Shown here: in pieces, positions 19,401 through 28,550 of the stretch
How positions within the stretch are numbered: the first letter of the stretch is position 1
Layout: the number at the start of each line of letters is the position of its first letter
The notes under the pieces: model-generated
The model's input: only the letters and a program-made list of their open reading frames with translations
What the model was told of the DNA's origin: nothing
The model's database searches: none
Translations under genes and position numbers: made by a program
Source: Planctomycetota bacterium
Lineage (GTDB): Bacteria; Planctomycetota; Planctomycetia; Pirellulales; Lacipirellulaceae
Assembly (NCBI GenBank): GCA_029259945.1
Contig: JAJDEF010000040.1
Coordinates: forward strand, 27,335 to 91,334
DNA length: 64,000 bases
Reading direction: 5' to 3'

Positions 19401-21041
19401 ATGCTCGAACAGCCGCCCGTCTTAAGGTATCGATCTGTGCGTTTTAGAGTGACGCAATCGATAGCCCCAAAGACTTTGCTGCTGCATTTCCTGCTCGAAA
19501 GCGTTTTTGTCCTGGGACTGTGGGGAACCAACCCGCTGCCATGCCCCGCAGGCGAGAATCTCTGGCTTGATGTTGCCCGCTCGTCGATCACCACCAATGA
19601 ACTCCACCACCATGTGAGCGTGCTCGCCGACGACATGCTCGAGGGTCGCGAGACAGGTACGCGCGGCGGGCGCGAGGCAGCTAAGTACATCCTCAAGAGT
19701 ATCGAATCGACGGGGCTAAAACCTAGTGGCCCTGGCGATCGCTTTACGCAACCGTTTTCTGGGCGATCGCAAAACCTACTTGCGGTTCTCGAAGGCACCG
19801 ATCCAGAACTTCGCAACGAGGTCATCGTTGTCGGTGCTCACTACGATCATGTCGGGTATGGTTCGAGGCGAAATAGCTACGGCCCCACCGGCTTTATTCA
19901 CAATGGGGCAGACGACAACGCCAGCGGCGTCGCCGCATTGCTGGAAGTCATCGACGCGATCTCACGTTCGGGCCATCAGCCGAAACGCTCGATTCTTTTT
20001 GCTTTCTGGGATGGTGAAGAGAAAGGACTGCTTGGCTCGAAACATTGGTTACGTAATCCCACGGTTCCCCTAGATTCGGTGAAGCTGACCATCAATATCG
20101 ACATGGTCGGACGGCTTACCGACGGACGAATCGAACTGATGGGGGCACGCACCGCTCCTGGGCTACGCCAAATGATGAGCACCTCATCGTTGAGCGAAGG
20201 AACCTGGGTCGATTTCACCTGGAACTTGAAAGACAACAGCGATCACTGGCCTTTCTACGAACGCCGAATTCCCTGTCTCTGTGTTCATACCGGTTTGCAC
20301 GACGACTACCATCGACCTAGCGATGACATCGAGAAACTCAACCTCGACGGAATGCGAGAAGTGAGTCGATACTTGGTCGAGCGGCTTTGCGACCTAGCAG
20401 ACGCAGAAACCCTGCCCGGGTATCGTACGAATTCGCGTGGCGAAAATCTGGAAACGCAAAAACGAGTAGAAAACCCCTTGCCTGCCATTCCTTCGCGGCT
20501 CGGATTCACTTGGGAATACATCCCTGGCGAAACTAGTCAACTCATAGTACAGCACGTTCAGCTAACGGGTGCGAATTCGCTGCGGTCAGGCGATATTATT
20601 CTTGCGGTCAACGGCCTATCCATTTCCAATGAGTCGTTGCTGCCTGCGATGGCGTTGCAGAGTGAGGCGCAACTCGATCTAAAAGTCCTACGGGCGGGAA
20701 CCGAAATGCCAGTCACCGTGACCGTCCCGCTGCAAGGGGTGCCCGTCCGGCTAGGCCTTTCGTGGCGAGAGAATGATGCAGAACCAGAAACCGTTTACTC
20801 CACACGTGTCGTACCCTACTCTCCCGCCGCACGAGCAGGCATCGTGCTTCACGACCGTATCTATTCGTTGAACGGCGAACCTATCACCGGGCAGGCAGAC
20901 TTGCTGGCCCGCGTTCAAAACCTCTTAGCCGAGAATGTCGAAGAATTCCGCCTAGAGATCGAATCCCGCGGAAGCATCCGAGAAGTCGTGGTTTCGCTCC
21001 GATTGCCAAGCGTCACAACAACACTCGATGCCACTCTGTAA
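19401..21041 (+). CDS. Exported M28-family zinc aminopeptidase with PDZ-like domains
   Basis: A 546-residue protein with a hydrophobic leader around residues 26-45, so probably periplasmic or secreted. The M28 two-zinc site is intact: GAHYDHVG (His, Asp), NGADDNASGVAALLE (bridging Asp), DGEEKGLLGSKHW (catalytic Glu plus ligand Glu), INIDMVGR (Asp) and HTGLHDDYHRPSDD (His). The catalytic domain covers about residues 60-340. Two beta-rich segments follow that read as PDZ-like modules: one with LRSGDIILAVNGLSISN and a second with ARAGIVLHDRIYSLNGEPITG. Peptidases of this build trim peptides outside the cytoplasm. No same-strand gene adjoins it closely, and repeats flank it on both sides. Confidence 0.88.
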   Translation: MLEQPPVLRYRSVRFRVTQSIAPKTLLLHFLLESVFVLGLWGTNPLPCPAGENLWLDVARSSITTNELHHHVSVLADDMLEGRETGTRGGREAAKYILKSIESTGLKPSGPGDRFTQPFSGRSQNLLAVLEGTDPELRNEVIVVGAHYDHVGYGSRRNSYGPTGFIHNGADDNASGVAALLEVIDAISRSGHQPKRSILFAFWDGEEKGLLGSKHWLRNPTVPLDSVKLTINIDMVGRLTDGRIELMGARTAPGLRQMMSTSSLSEGTWVDFTWNLKDNSDHWPFYERRIPCLCVHTGLHDDYHRPSDDIEKLNLDGMREVSRYLVERLCDLADAETLPGYRTNSRGENLETQKRVENPLPAIPSRLGFTWEYIPGETSQLIVQHVQLTGANSLRSGDIILAVNGLSISNESLLPAMALQSEAQLDLKVLRAGTEMPVTVTVPLQGVPVRLGLSWRENDAEPETVYSTRVVPYSPAARAGIVLHDRIYSLNGEPITGQADLLARVQNLLAENVEEFRLEIESRGSIREVVVSLRLPSVTTTLDATL

Positions 21042-21075
21042 CTTCGCTACCGTTCATTAGGGAAAGACGAATAAG

Positions 21076-21236
21076 ACTCTCGCAAAGGCGCAAAAGTCGT
21101 TGAGCCGACTAGGCACGGTACTTCCTACCGTCAGCATCTCGACATATGCTACTCTTGTTACTTTCTCAAACCTTTTCTCTGCCGTCTCAGCGACTCTGCG
21201 AGATTCCTATTATTTCTTCGCGCCTTTGCGAAAGAC
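21076..21236. repeat. Nested inverted repeat, family C (copy 2)
   Basis: Begins CTCTCGCAAAGGCGCAAAAG and ends CGCGCCTTTGCGAAAGAC, with an inner right arm TCTGCCGTCTCAGCGACTCT. It lies between the M28 peptidase gene and the first aldo/keto reductase gene, filling most of a 270-base interval. Confidence 0.8.
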
Positions 21237-21303
21237 TTGTACTCCTCTTTCTGGTGCTTTAGGCTACCTCTCTCGAGAAGTTTTCTAGCGATAGCAGCGG
21301 CGA

Positions 21304-22287
21304 GTGAAAAGCATGCAGCAATACACGATTCCGAATACCGACCTGAGTGTTTCACGCTTGGCTTACGGCACTTGGCATCTGGGAGGTCAGTGGGACGAGA
21401 CTCCTCTCACCGACGACCTAAAACAGCGTGCCGTCCGATTGATCGCCACCGCGGTCGATACCGGAATCAATCTAATCGATTTAGCTGACATCTACACACG
21501 CGGAAAATCCGACGAAGCGGTGGGCTATGCTCTGCAACAAGACAAAACTTTGCGAGACAAAATCATCCTGCAAGAAAAGTGTGGGATTGTTTCTTGTGCA
21601 AAACCCGAATTCGGCATGCCCCCGAGATACGACTTTAGTTTTGAACACATCACAAAATCGGTCGAGACTTGCCTGCAACGTCTCGCCACCGATCGCGTCG
21701 ACATTCTAGCGTTGCACCGACCCGATCCGCTGGTCGAATACGAAGAGGTCGCCCGAGCGTTCGATCATCTCCATGCCAGCGGCAAAGTCCGCTACTTTGG
21801 GGTGAGCAACCACACCGCCGGCCAAATTGCTTTGTTGCAACGTCACGTTCGTCAGCCAATTGTGTTGAATCAGGTCGAACTTAGCCTGCTGCATCACAGT
21901 TTGATCAGCGACGGTATCCTCGCCAACATGGACGGCTATCGCTACTCGAATACTTCGGGGCTTATGGATTTTTGCCGCTTGAATCAAATCATGATACAAG
22001 CGTGGTCACCCACAGCGAGCGGCAGGGTTTTTGGATGCTCAGAGGATTCCACCGACCTTGAGCAGCAGCTAGCGAAACAAATCGCAGCAATAGCTCGCAC
22101 CCACGAGACCACCGACGAAGCGATTCCCCTAGCGTGGCTACTCCGTCACCCGGCGGGCATCCAGCCCATCGTTGGAACACTCAACGCAGATCGGATCGGC
22201 AAAAGTGTGCTCGCCGACGACATCACTTTGTCTCGTGTCGAATGGTATACGCTTCTAGAAACTGCTCGCGGCGAATCGGTTCCCTAA
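21304..22287 (+). CDS. Aldo/keto reductase (YdhF-like)
   Basis: A TIM-barrel NADPH-dependent oxidoreductase of 327 residues from a GTG, or 324 from the ATG nine bases further on. The start MQQYTIPNTDLSVSRLAYGTW fits the family. The catalytic tetrad is visible: Asp and Tyr in LIDLADIYTRGKS, Lys in LQEKCGIV and His in ILALHRPDPLVEY. The cofactor end shows TTDEAIPLAWLLRHPAGIQPIVGTLNADRI. The overall shape is closest to the E. coli YdhF group, whose substrates are uncertain. It is the first gene of a compact run with hemH (43 bases on) and a second aldo/keto reductase. Confidence 0.88.
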   Translation: MKSMQQYTIPNTDLSVSRLAYGTWHLGGQWDETPLTDDLKQRAVRLIATAVDTGINLIDLADIYTRGKSDEAVGYALQQDKTLRDKIILQEKCGIVSCAKPEFGMPPRYDFSFEHITKSVETCLQRLATDRVDILALHRPDPLVEYEEVARAFDHLHASGKVRYFGVSNHTAGQIALLQRHVRQPIVLNQVELSLLHHSLISDGILANMDGYRYSNTSGLMDFCRLNQIMIQAWSPTASGRVFGCSEDSTDLEQQLAKQIAAIARTHETTDEAIPLAWLLRHPAGIQPIVGTLNADRIGKSVLADDITLSRVEWYTLLETARGESVP

Positions 22288-22330
22288 ACTTGGCCTTTCC
22301 ATAACCCTCCATAACGCTTAGCAAACGACC

Positions 22331-23362
22331 GTGCCAGAAAATTACGACGCCATCCTTTTTGTCTCCTTCGGTGGCCCCGAGGGCCCCGACGAGGTGATTC
22401 CTTTTTTGGAAAACGTCCTCCGAGGAAAGAATATTCCGCGTGCGCGAATGCTTGAAGTTGCCGAGCACTACAAGCAATTCGACGGGATGAGTCCTATCAA
22501 CGAACAAAATCGGCAACTTATTACCGCTTTAGAAACTGAACTTGCCGCCCATGGCCCGGTGCTGCCCGTCTATTGGGGAAATCGAAATTGGCATCCTCTG
22601 CTGCCTGAAACGCTGCAGCAAATGGCCGATGACGGCATCCAACGGGCCTTGGCATTTTTTACCAGTGCCTACAGTTCCTACTCCGGCTGTCGGCAATACC
22701 ACGAAGACATTGCCCGAGCCCAACAGCAGGTTGGCCCCACCGCCCCAGCCATCGACAAGCTTCGGGTTTTCTTCAACCACCCAGGCTTTATCAAACCGAT
22801 GGTCGAATCGGTAAGCCAATGTCTCGACAAAATTACGAACATCGAACGTGGCGAAACCCTGCTCCTGTTTACTGCCCATAGTATCCCACTGGCAATGGTA
22901 AAGACCTGTCAGTACGTAGTCCAGCTAGAAGAGGCCTGCCGATTGGTGGCAGCTGGGGCGAGTCACTCGCAATGGGAGCTGGTCTATCAAAGCCGCAGCG
23001 GACCTCCGCAGCAACCCTGGCTTGAGCCTGATATCTGCGATCGCATCCACCAACTTCACGAGCAGCGCGCCTCTAAAAACATCGTGGTTTTGCCGATTGG
23101 TTTTATTTCCGATCATCTCGAGGTGCTCTACGACATTGATATCGAAGCACACCAGCTTTGCGAACAACTTGGTATCAAAATGTATCGAGCTGCTACCGCT
23201 GGCGAACATCCCCGGTTCGCCCAAATGATTCGAGAGCTAATCACTGAGCGAATCAGTGACTCCCCATTGCGGCAAGCGCTAGGCGAACTAGGCCCCAGCC
23301 ACGACGCCTGTCCGTCTGATTGCTGCGCATACACTCCACAGCGCCCCCCTCGCACTAATTAA
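22331..23362 (+). CDS. hemH: Ferrochelatase
   Basis: Inserts ferrous iron into a porphyrin at the end of haem synthesis. The 343-residue protein starts at GTG. It opens with YDAILFVSFGGPEGPDEVIPFL, the family N-terminus, followed by VYWGNRNWHPLLPETL. The catalytic His is in LLFTAHSIPLAM and the second key acidic site in LPIGFISDHLEVLYDIDIEA. There is no C-terminal membrane helix, so it should be soluble. The C-terminus has a small Cys cluster (DACPSDCC), which in some ferrochelatases marks an iron-sulfur site, but the spacing here is not diagnostic. The gene is sandwiched between two aldo/keto reductase genes, 43 and 19 bases away. Confidence 0.95.
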   Translation: MPENYDAILFVSFGGPEGPDEVIPFLENVLRGKNIPRARMLEVAEHYKQFDGMSPINEQNRQLITALETELAAHGPVLPVYWGNRNWHPLLPETLQQMADDGIQRALAFFTSAYSSYSGCRQYHEDIARAQQQVGPTAPAIDKLRVFFNHPGFIKPMVESVSQCLDKITNIERGETLLLFTAHSIPLAMVKTCQYVVQLEEACRLVAAGASHSQWELVYQSRSGPPQQPWLEPDICDRIHQLHEQRASKNIVVLPIGFISDHLEVLYDIDIEAHQLCEQLGIKMYRAATAGEHPRFAQMIRELITERISDSPLRQALGELGPSHDACPSDCCAYTPQRPPRTN

Positions 23363-23381
23363 AAACTCTAAGGACCAACCT

Positions 23382-24368
23382 GTGGAGCAGTCACCTAATA
23401 TCCCGCAACGAGTTCTTGGCGCGAGCGACCTTGCGGTGGCACCCGTCTCGCTCGGCACTTGGCCCATGGCTGGGGTAAGTTCGCTTGAGGTGAACGATGC
23501 GGACAGTATCGCGACGCTCCAAACATGTGCGGAGCTAGGCGTCAACTTCATCGACACCGCGTATTGCTATGGACCCAAAGGCGAGAGCGAGAACCTTGTA
23601 CGCCGCGCGCTGACCAACTGTCGCGACGACTTCATTTTGGCAACCAAGTGTGGCATTCACTACGGCGAAGATGGCAAGCAAACGAACGATGCGCGACCCG
23701 AAACAATTTTGAACGAATGTGATGAGAGTCTCCAGCGGCTAGGCACCGATCGCGTCGAGCTTTACTATCTGCATTCCCCCGATCCCAAGGTCACGATCGC
23801 CGAGTCGGCGGGGGCAATTTGCGAACTCATCGCCCAAGGTAAAGTGCGTTACGCTGGGGCATCGAATTGCTCTCTGGAGCAGATTCAAGAGTTTCACTGT
23901 GTGTGCCCTCTCACTGCGGTGCAACTTCCTTACAACATGCTACAACGCGACATCGAACAAAAAACGGCCCCCTGGTGCCGTGCAAACAACGTCTCACTGG
24001 TCGTTTACTGGGCATTGATGAAGGGATTCTTGGCAGGCCGACTCACGAAGCAAGAGCAGCTCGACCAAAAGGATTCACGAAGGAACTATCCCATGTACCA
24101 GGGAGAGGAGTGGGACAAGAACCAAGACTTTCTCAACCAGCTCCGTGAAATCGCTACCGAATGTGACCGAACGGTCGCCCAAGTGGTCGTGAACTGGACG
24201 ATTCAGCAACCCGGCATCACCGTGGCGCTCTGCGGTGCCAAACGGCCCTGGCAACTCGAAGAAACTGCGGAAGCTATGAACTGGCAACTGACACCCGCCC
24301 AGTTAGAAAAAATCGACTCGGCCATCACCGCCCGAGGCCAAGCGGCTGCGAATCGCCGATTCCAATAG
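23382..24368 (+). CDS. Aldo/keto reductase
   Basis: A second, different aldo/keto reductase of 328 residues, starting at GTG with AAGGA eight bases upstream. The tetrad is complete: Asp and Tyr in FIDTAYCYGPKGES, Lys in LATKCGI and His in LYYLHSPDP. RYAGASNCSLEQIQ and VTVALCGAKRPWQLEE fit the cofactor-binding half. It is not a recent duplicate of the one at 21304; identity is confined to family motifs. The 19-base gap from hemH suggests they are co-transcribed. Confidence 0.88.
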   Translation: MEQSPNIPQRVLGASDLAVAPVSLGTWPMAGVSSLEVNDADSIATLQTCAELGVNFIDTAYCYGPKGESENLVRRALTNCRDDFILATKCGIHYGEDGKQTNDARPETILNECDESLQRLGTDRVELYYLHSPDPKVTIAESAGAICELIAQGKVRYAGASNCSLEQIQEFHCVCPLTAVQLPYNMLQRDIEQKTAPWCRANNVSLVVYWALMKGFLAGRLTKQEQLDQKDSRRNYPMYQGEEWDKNQDFLNQLREIATECDRTVAQVVVNWTIQQPGITVALCGAKRPWQLEETAEAMNWQLTPAQLEKIDSAITARGQAAANRRFQ

Positions 24369-24547
24369 CCAGCGGCTCGATCAGCCTAGCCGACGCAACA
24401 AAGCGAATGTAACGATTGTAGGTTGCATTCGTTCTGCGGGGCGCCTCTTGTTTCATCGAGATGAATACCCAGTGATGGCGTCTCTCGATCTGCGACGTAG
24501 GTTTGAAAAACCATAAGCCTATCCTGTCCTCTACGGAGCTGAAGTCG

Positions 24548-25519
24548 ATGACCAACGGCCAACCACTACTAGAAAACTGGACTCCTGAGCAAGCTGCTCG
24601 TATGAACAACGCAATCTTTGTTGCGCAGCATCGGATACAAGATTTAGATCTATTTGGTGACGAGCAACTGATCGAGTTGCTTGATCGCCATCCCCGCGAG
24701 GCTTTGGGCATCAACACCATGGGCACCGATCCGGTTTGTCATCAAGAGTGGCAAGAAGGACGTGCCGGAAACCTCAACGCCGAACAACTCTACGAAGCAG
24801 CTCAAACGGGTCGCATCTGGTTGAATATGCGCCGTGTCATGGATCACCATGCCGAGTATGCTCGCTTGGTCAACTCGTTATACGAGGAACTCGAAGCAAA
24901 CTGTCCTGGGCTATCCACCTACAACCGCTCGGCAAATCTGTTAATTTCTTCACCCGAGGCGATTGTTTATTACCACCTCGACTGTCCCGTGAACATGCTG
25001 TGGCATTTGCGTGGAACCAAACGAGTTTGGGCCTACCCGCTTGAGTCAGGCATCGTTTCCGACGAAACGATCGAAGGGGTTCTTTGCGGCGAAAAGTCTG
25101 AAGAGCTTGAGTTTCGTAGCGAGTGGGATGACCTGGCGGTTTCTTACGATTTGAATCCAGGCGAGATGGTCACCTGGCCACAACACACACCGCATCGGGT
25201 CGTCAATACGGGTGGCCTCAACGTGTCGCTTTCCACCGAACACATGACAAGCCGTGCAGCAAGGCGAAACAACGTGTTCCTAGCAAACCGTCATTTCCGT
25301 CAAATCTTGCCGGGCGATTATCGATCCACCCAGCTCACCGGCTGGCAACCTGCCGCCAAAGAGTTTGCCCTACGCGTGATGCGCCGACTTCCGATACTCG
25401 CACCCAAGCCACCTCAAGGCTACAAGTATCCCGTCACCTTCGAGGTCGACCTCGATGCCCAAAACTGCGTACGTTCGCTTGTCGACAACGACACACGCGA
25501 ACCAGTTTTGACTTCATGA
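24548..25519 (+). CDS. JmjC/cupin-like Fe(II)/2-oxoglutarate-dependent oxygenase
   Basis: A 323-residue protein. The ATG at 24548 is chosen because GGAG lies nine bases upstream; an in-frame TTG at 24503 lacks such support. The core shows YYHLDCPVNMLWHLRG, where the His-x-Asp pair plus the distal His in WPQHTPHRVVNTGG give the iron facial triad of JmjC-like oxygenases. GTKRVWAYP is the conserved strand after the first ligands. The protein likely hydroxylates a protein or small molecule; the substrate is not evident. A basic C-terminal third has no recognised domain. Confidence 0.75.
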   Translation: MTNGQPLLENWTPEQAARMNNAIFVAQHRIQDLDLFGDEQLIELLDRHPREALGINTMGTDPVCHQEWQEGRAGNLNAEQLYEAAQTGRIWLNMRRVMDHHAEYARLVNSLYEELEANCPGLSTYNRSANLLISSPEAIVYYHLDCPVNMLWHLRGTKRVWAYPLESGIVSDETIEGVLCGEKSEELEFRSEWDDLAVSYDLNPGEMVTWPQHTPHRVVNTGGLNVSLSTEHMTSRAARRNNVFLANRHFRQILPGDYRSTQLTGWQPAAKEFALRVMRRLPILAPKPPQGYKYPVTFEVDLDAQNCVRSLVDNDTREPVLTS

Positions 25520-25586
25520 GAAGAGCAAGTGCGCCGCGCCACCGGACACGATGGGACTATAGAGTCCGCCCGTCCCGGTCGCAAAC

Positions 25587-25612
25587 ACATAGCCCGGCCA
25601 TCCTGGCCGGGA
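25587..25612. repeat. Short hairpin repeat, family F (copy 1)
   Basis: A 26-base unit starting ACATAGCCCGGCCATCCTGG whose core forms a perfect 8-bp stem (CCCGGCCA/TGGCCGGG) with a three-base loop. It lies 67 bases after the oxygenase gene. A near-identical copy is at 43745-43770. It may act as a terminator hairpin between converging genes. Confidence 0.8.
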
Positions 25613-25618
25613 GTAGCT

Positions 25619-26122
25619 CTAACGACCCACAGGCTGCCCAGAAGCCGGAGCCCGGTAAGCAGCGATACCGCTGTTGGCTGCTTCTTTGGCTAGCAATGGG
25701 CTCACACGCTGTGCAAAGACACGGGGTTCGACAAACCCCTCCATCATGTCAAGAACTTGCCCGTCGGGGGCGATTAGCAGTGTGGTCGGAAATCCGTGAA
25801 TCCCCATTCGCTTGACTAAGTCACGATATTCGCTGGCATGGGCCAATACACTTTCGGTACGGCCTGCTAGCATCTGCTGAACCCCTGAGTGACCATACGT
25901 TTCTGCCAGCATTTTTCGGCAATAAACACAATGGTCAGAAGTAAACATCACCAACAGCGGTTTCTTCGAGGCAACGGCAGCTTCCCAAGCTTGCTCAACA
26001 CGTTGGTGCTTGAACAGGGTGCTTTGCCCCTCGCTGCCACGTTGGCCACTCTGGGCTATCGTCGTCGTGCTTGCACAGAACAAGATTGTTAGTGAAAGGA
26101 TAGGTAAGAGAGCGAATTTCAT
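25619..26122 (-). CDS. Exported thioredoxin-like protein (CVYC)
   Basis: A 167-residue protein with a clear signal peptide (residues 1-24, ending IAQS). The thioredoxin-type active site is MFTSDHCVYCRKMLAETYG, and the conserved cis-Pro is in GFPTTLLIAPDGQVLDMMEG. The fold is like the Thioredoxin_7/DsbD-gamma group, acting on disulfides or as a thiol sensor outside the cytoplasm. It is a tandem paralogue of the gene upstream at 26344, with the same tail layout but different active-site dipeptide. Confidence 0.82.
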   Translation of the reverse strand: MKFALLPILSLTILFCASTTTIAQSGQRGSEGQSTLFKHQRVEQAWEAAVASKKPLLVMFTSDHCVYCRKMLAETYGHSGVQQMLAGRTESVLAHASEYRDLVKRMGIHGFPTTLLIAPDGQVLDMMEGFVEPRVFAQRVSPLLAKEAANSGIAAYRAPASGQPVGR

Positions 26123-26343
26123 AGTGAGATGATTCCTGCGAAAGTTAATCAGTTATTTGGTTGGTATCGTCATGCGTCACACATAGCAGGTGACTGCTTT
26201 TATTTTCGGTACTGGACGATCAAGAATCTGTGAGAAAGCCCACAATAATTGACGAATTCTTCCATTTCGCTCTGAAGAGATTGCCTGCAGGAAAAGTCTC
26301 TTGTACCGTTGCAAGCTATTTTCGCCGAAAAGTGTCCCTCTGG

Positions 26344-26826
26344 TCAGCGAGTCTGTGTGGTCGTCCTTGCTGCGGCTATTCCCGTTTGCAAGCGTTGCTT
26401 AAACTCCGAGGCATCCACATAACCCTCGATCATGTCGAGCACTCGGTTATTTGGCCCCACCAACACGGTCGTGGGATACCACCTCACTTTGAGCCTCTCG
26501 ACCAGCTTGGCATGCGTATATCGACCAACGTAAACCGATTCAAACGACCCTGAAACTAAATTGCCAACGGCAGAACGTTCGTAGGTTTTGTTGAGCATTT
26601 TCACACAGTGCGGACACCGTGGCATACCCACGTAGATGAGGATGGGCCGATTGCTCTTTTGCGACGCACTCAACGCCGCGGGATACGAACTATGGCGAAA
26701 TACCGAGGCTTTCTCCACTTTCGCCGACGATAAGCCGTGGTGGGCAGTTTCGGCAAACGCGACCCCCTGGCAAAGAATTGCCAAGGCGACCATCCAATTC
26801 GTCGCTTGGATAAGATAACTGCGCAT
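26344..26826 (-). CDS. Exported thioredoxin-like protein (CPHC)
   Basis: A 160-residue protein with a signal peptide (VALAILCQGVAFAET, ending near residue 26). The active site is IYVGMPRCPHCVKMLNKTYE; a Pro-His dipeptide, as in DsbA, usually makes the disulfide oxidising. The cis-Pro lies in RWYPTTVLVGPNNRVLDMIEG. It matches the downstream neighbour at 25619 over the whole length and probably arose by duplication. The 221 bases between them suggest separate or loosely linked expression. Confidence 0.82.
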   Translation of the reverse strand: MRSYLIQATNWMVALAILCQGVAFAETAHHGLSSAKVEKASVFRHSSYPAALSASQKSNRPILIYVGMPRCPHCVKMLNKTYERSAVGNLVSGSFESVYVGRYTHAKLVERLKVRWYPTTVLVGPNNRVLDMIEGYVDASEFKQRLQTGIAAARTTTQTR

Positions 26827-27064
26827 ACCGACGGCCTCCGGCTCGATGTGATTCCTTGTCTCTTCTCCCTGACCTATTCGTGCTAGCAGTCAGTATCGGC
26901 GCTGCACCTAGCCAGAACGGGGAGGTTTTTATTTGAGTCGAAGATTCGGCACGGCTGCCGCAAATAGATAGTTCCGTAGCCGGAACGTGGTCGTTACAAC
27001 CGGAACACGCCGCGTCTAAGAGTAAACCGACGCTCTAAGCAAGAAAGGCTTGATACAAAACGAC

Positions 27065-27613
27065 TTAGACAGCCGCACCAATTTCACGGGCCCGCTGCAC
27101 CCCGGCAAATCCGAAATGCGCCTTCAGGCAAGTTTGCGAGAAAGCTTCTGGGTGGGGTACCCCAGACAAACGGAAAGTCTCGACCTGGCCATTACGAAAA
27201 ACCATATCTCCGGCTGGGTACCATTCCTGCCCCGGAACGACCTCAATCTCGATCGAATCGAACCGATCGAGCGAAACGCTCTGCTGCTCACCGCCACCAA
27301 AAGCTTGTTCCACCACGACTCGACGATTGGTGAGTCGGTAGCGACGGCAGCCTGGATTCGAAAATCCAAACACAACAAACGGAATACGCGGCAGCAGCAT
27401 GTGAAAATAGAGCGGAAGAATAAACGGAATCGAGACCAGCGCAAGCAATCGTCCCACGGTAATCGGAAGCCCGAACAGCGTAATGCCGAGCCGATTGGCA
27501 AACCGCCGCCCCCACCAACGACCATACGCCGTGGCCGCAATCGACGGCCAAACGGTCATCACCGTTACTTCCTTCTCGGTATCAGGCACAACGCCAGGAA
27601 TGGCTGAAGCCAT
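27065..27613 (-). CDS. Membrane protein with bacterial PH domain
   Basis: The ATG at 27613 gives 182 residues; a purine-rich AGGGA lies about ten bases upstream. Residues of about 42-72 (GITLFGLPITVGRLLALVSIPFILPLYF) form one or two membrane helices. The C-terminal half has the shape of a bacterial PH (bPH2/DUF304) domain: CRRYRLTNRRVVVEQAFGG and DSIEIEVVPGQEWYPAGDMVF. These domains bind membranes or partners; no function can be assigned. The gene stands alone. Confidence 0.75.
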   Translation of the reverse strand: MASAIPGVVPDTEKEVTVMTVWPSIAATAYGRWWGRRFANRLGITLFGLPITVGRLLALVSIPFILPLYFHMLLPRIPFVVFGFSNPGCRRYRLTNRRVVVEQAFGGGEQQSVSLDRFDSIEIEVVPGQEWYPAGDMVFRNGQVETFRLSGVPHPEAFSQTCLKAHFGFAGVQRAREIGAAV

Positions 27614-27752
27614 CGTTTTTTCCCTGCTGAAAATTGCGGACAAACCACCAAAAACGCAACTATACGCCAAAATCGTAGCAAACCCACAGCCGGTTGGCTA
27701 GTGAAGGCGACCCAAGAATCAAAGCAGTGCCGTAGTGGAATCTGGGAACTAC

Positions 27753-27821
27753 TGTGGGAGGCGTCTCCGACGCCGAAAGTCACGAATTCTGACACGATCG
27801 GCGTCGGAGATGCCTCGCACA
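27753..27821. repeat. Hairpin repeat, family A (copy 2)
   Basis: Left arm 27753-27776 begins TGTGGGAGGCGTCTCCGACG; right arm 27798-27821 pairs with it with two mismatches over 24 bases. The left arm is identical to copy 1 at 13871 over at least 24 bases. Confidence 0.85.
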
Positions 27822-27851
27822 GAAAAGCCTCCCACCATGTCGCCCCGTTTA

Positions 27852-27885
27852 CTCAGCGCTCTCTGCGTCCTCTGCGGTAAAAAAC
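27852..27885. repeat. Half copy of a dispersed repeat (family D)
   Basis: Contains GCTCTCTGCGTCCTCTGCGG, equivalent to the right arm of the full hairpin at 41627-41700. It directly abuts the end of the CBS-domain gene. Confidence 0.55.
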
Positions 27886-27896
27886 AAGAAGAGAAC

Positions 27897-28370
27897 CTAC
27901 GCCAGCGGAGCTTCGTTTCGCTCGACCAAAGCACTCAGATAGAGCAGCGACGATTCCTCGCCCCGATTTGGCGAACGTCGCAACAAGTCCATCGAAGCGC
28001 GAAGCACATCACGGCGGCTCACTTGCCCCACAAGACGGCCCTCTTCGATCACCGGCAAGCGCCGATACGGGGTCAGCAGAAAAACTTGCGCAATCGACAA
28101 TAAATTCGTCTCGGGCTGGATCGTCTTGGCATCGGTGTCCATAAACACCCGCACTTCGTTGCTGGGCAATTGCTCATACGCGGCATCGAGCAAAACATGC
28201 ATCGAGCACTTTTCAGAAAAAACTCCGAGGTACATTCCCCCAGAATCCACCACAGGAGCGCCAGAAATGCGATTTTTCAACAGCCGTTGAACTGCATCGA
28301 TCACATCCATCTCTGGTCGTAACGTCACCAGCCGGGTGACCATAAAATCGCGGGCAGTAAGCTGAGACAT
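27897..28370 (-). CDS. Tandem CBS-domain protein
   Basis: The ATG at 28370 (157 residues) is preferred over an in-frame codon 45 bases upstream, since MSQLTARDFMVTRLVTLRPE is the usual start of a stand-alone CBS pair. The first CBS domain covers about residues 5-60 (RISGAPVVDSGGMYLGVFSE), the second about 78-132 (RRLPVIEEGRLVGQVSRRDVLRA). Such pairs bind adenine nucleotides and act as energy sensors or regulatory subunits. No partner enzyme is adjacent. The twin palindromes at 28551-28593 lie 180 bases upstream of this start. Confidence 0.85.
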   Translation of the reverse strand: MSQLTARDFMVTRLVTLRPEMDVIDAVQRLLKNRISGAPVVDSGGMYLGVFSEKCSMHVLLDAAYEQLPSNEVRVFMDTDAKTIQPETNLLSIAQVFLLTPYRRLPVIEEGRLVGQVSRRDVLRASMDLLRRSPNRGEESSLLYLSALVERNEAPLA

Positions 28371-28550
28371 AGCAATCACTCCGCCAAGGTACGCGCTTCG
28401 CCGACAGCCAAACACGCACTCCCAAAAAAATGAACAGCAAAAAAGAAGAGGCTTGAAACGATCGACTCCCCCGAGTCCACCATTTCCGATCTGCTATAAG
28501 GATAACACCAATCGACAACCCATAGCTAGTTCACGTCCCAAAAAAATGCT

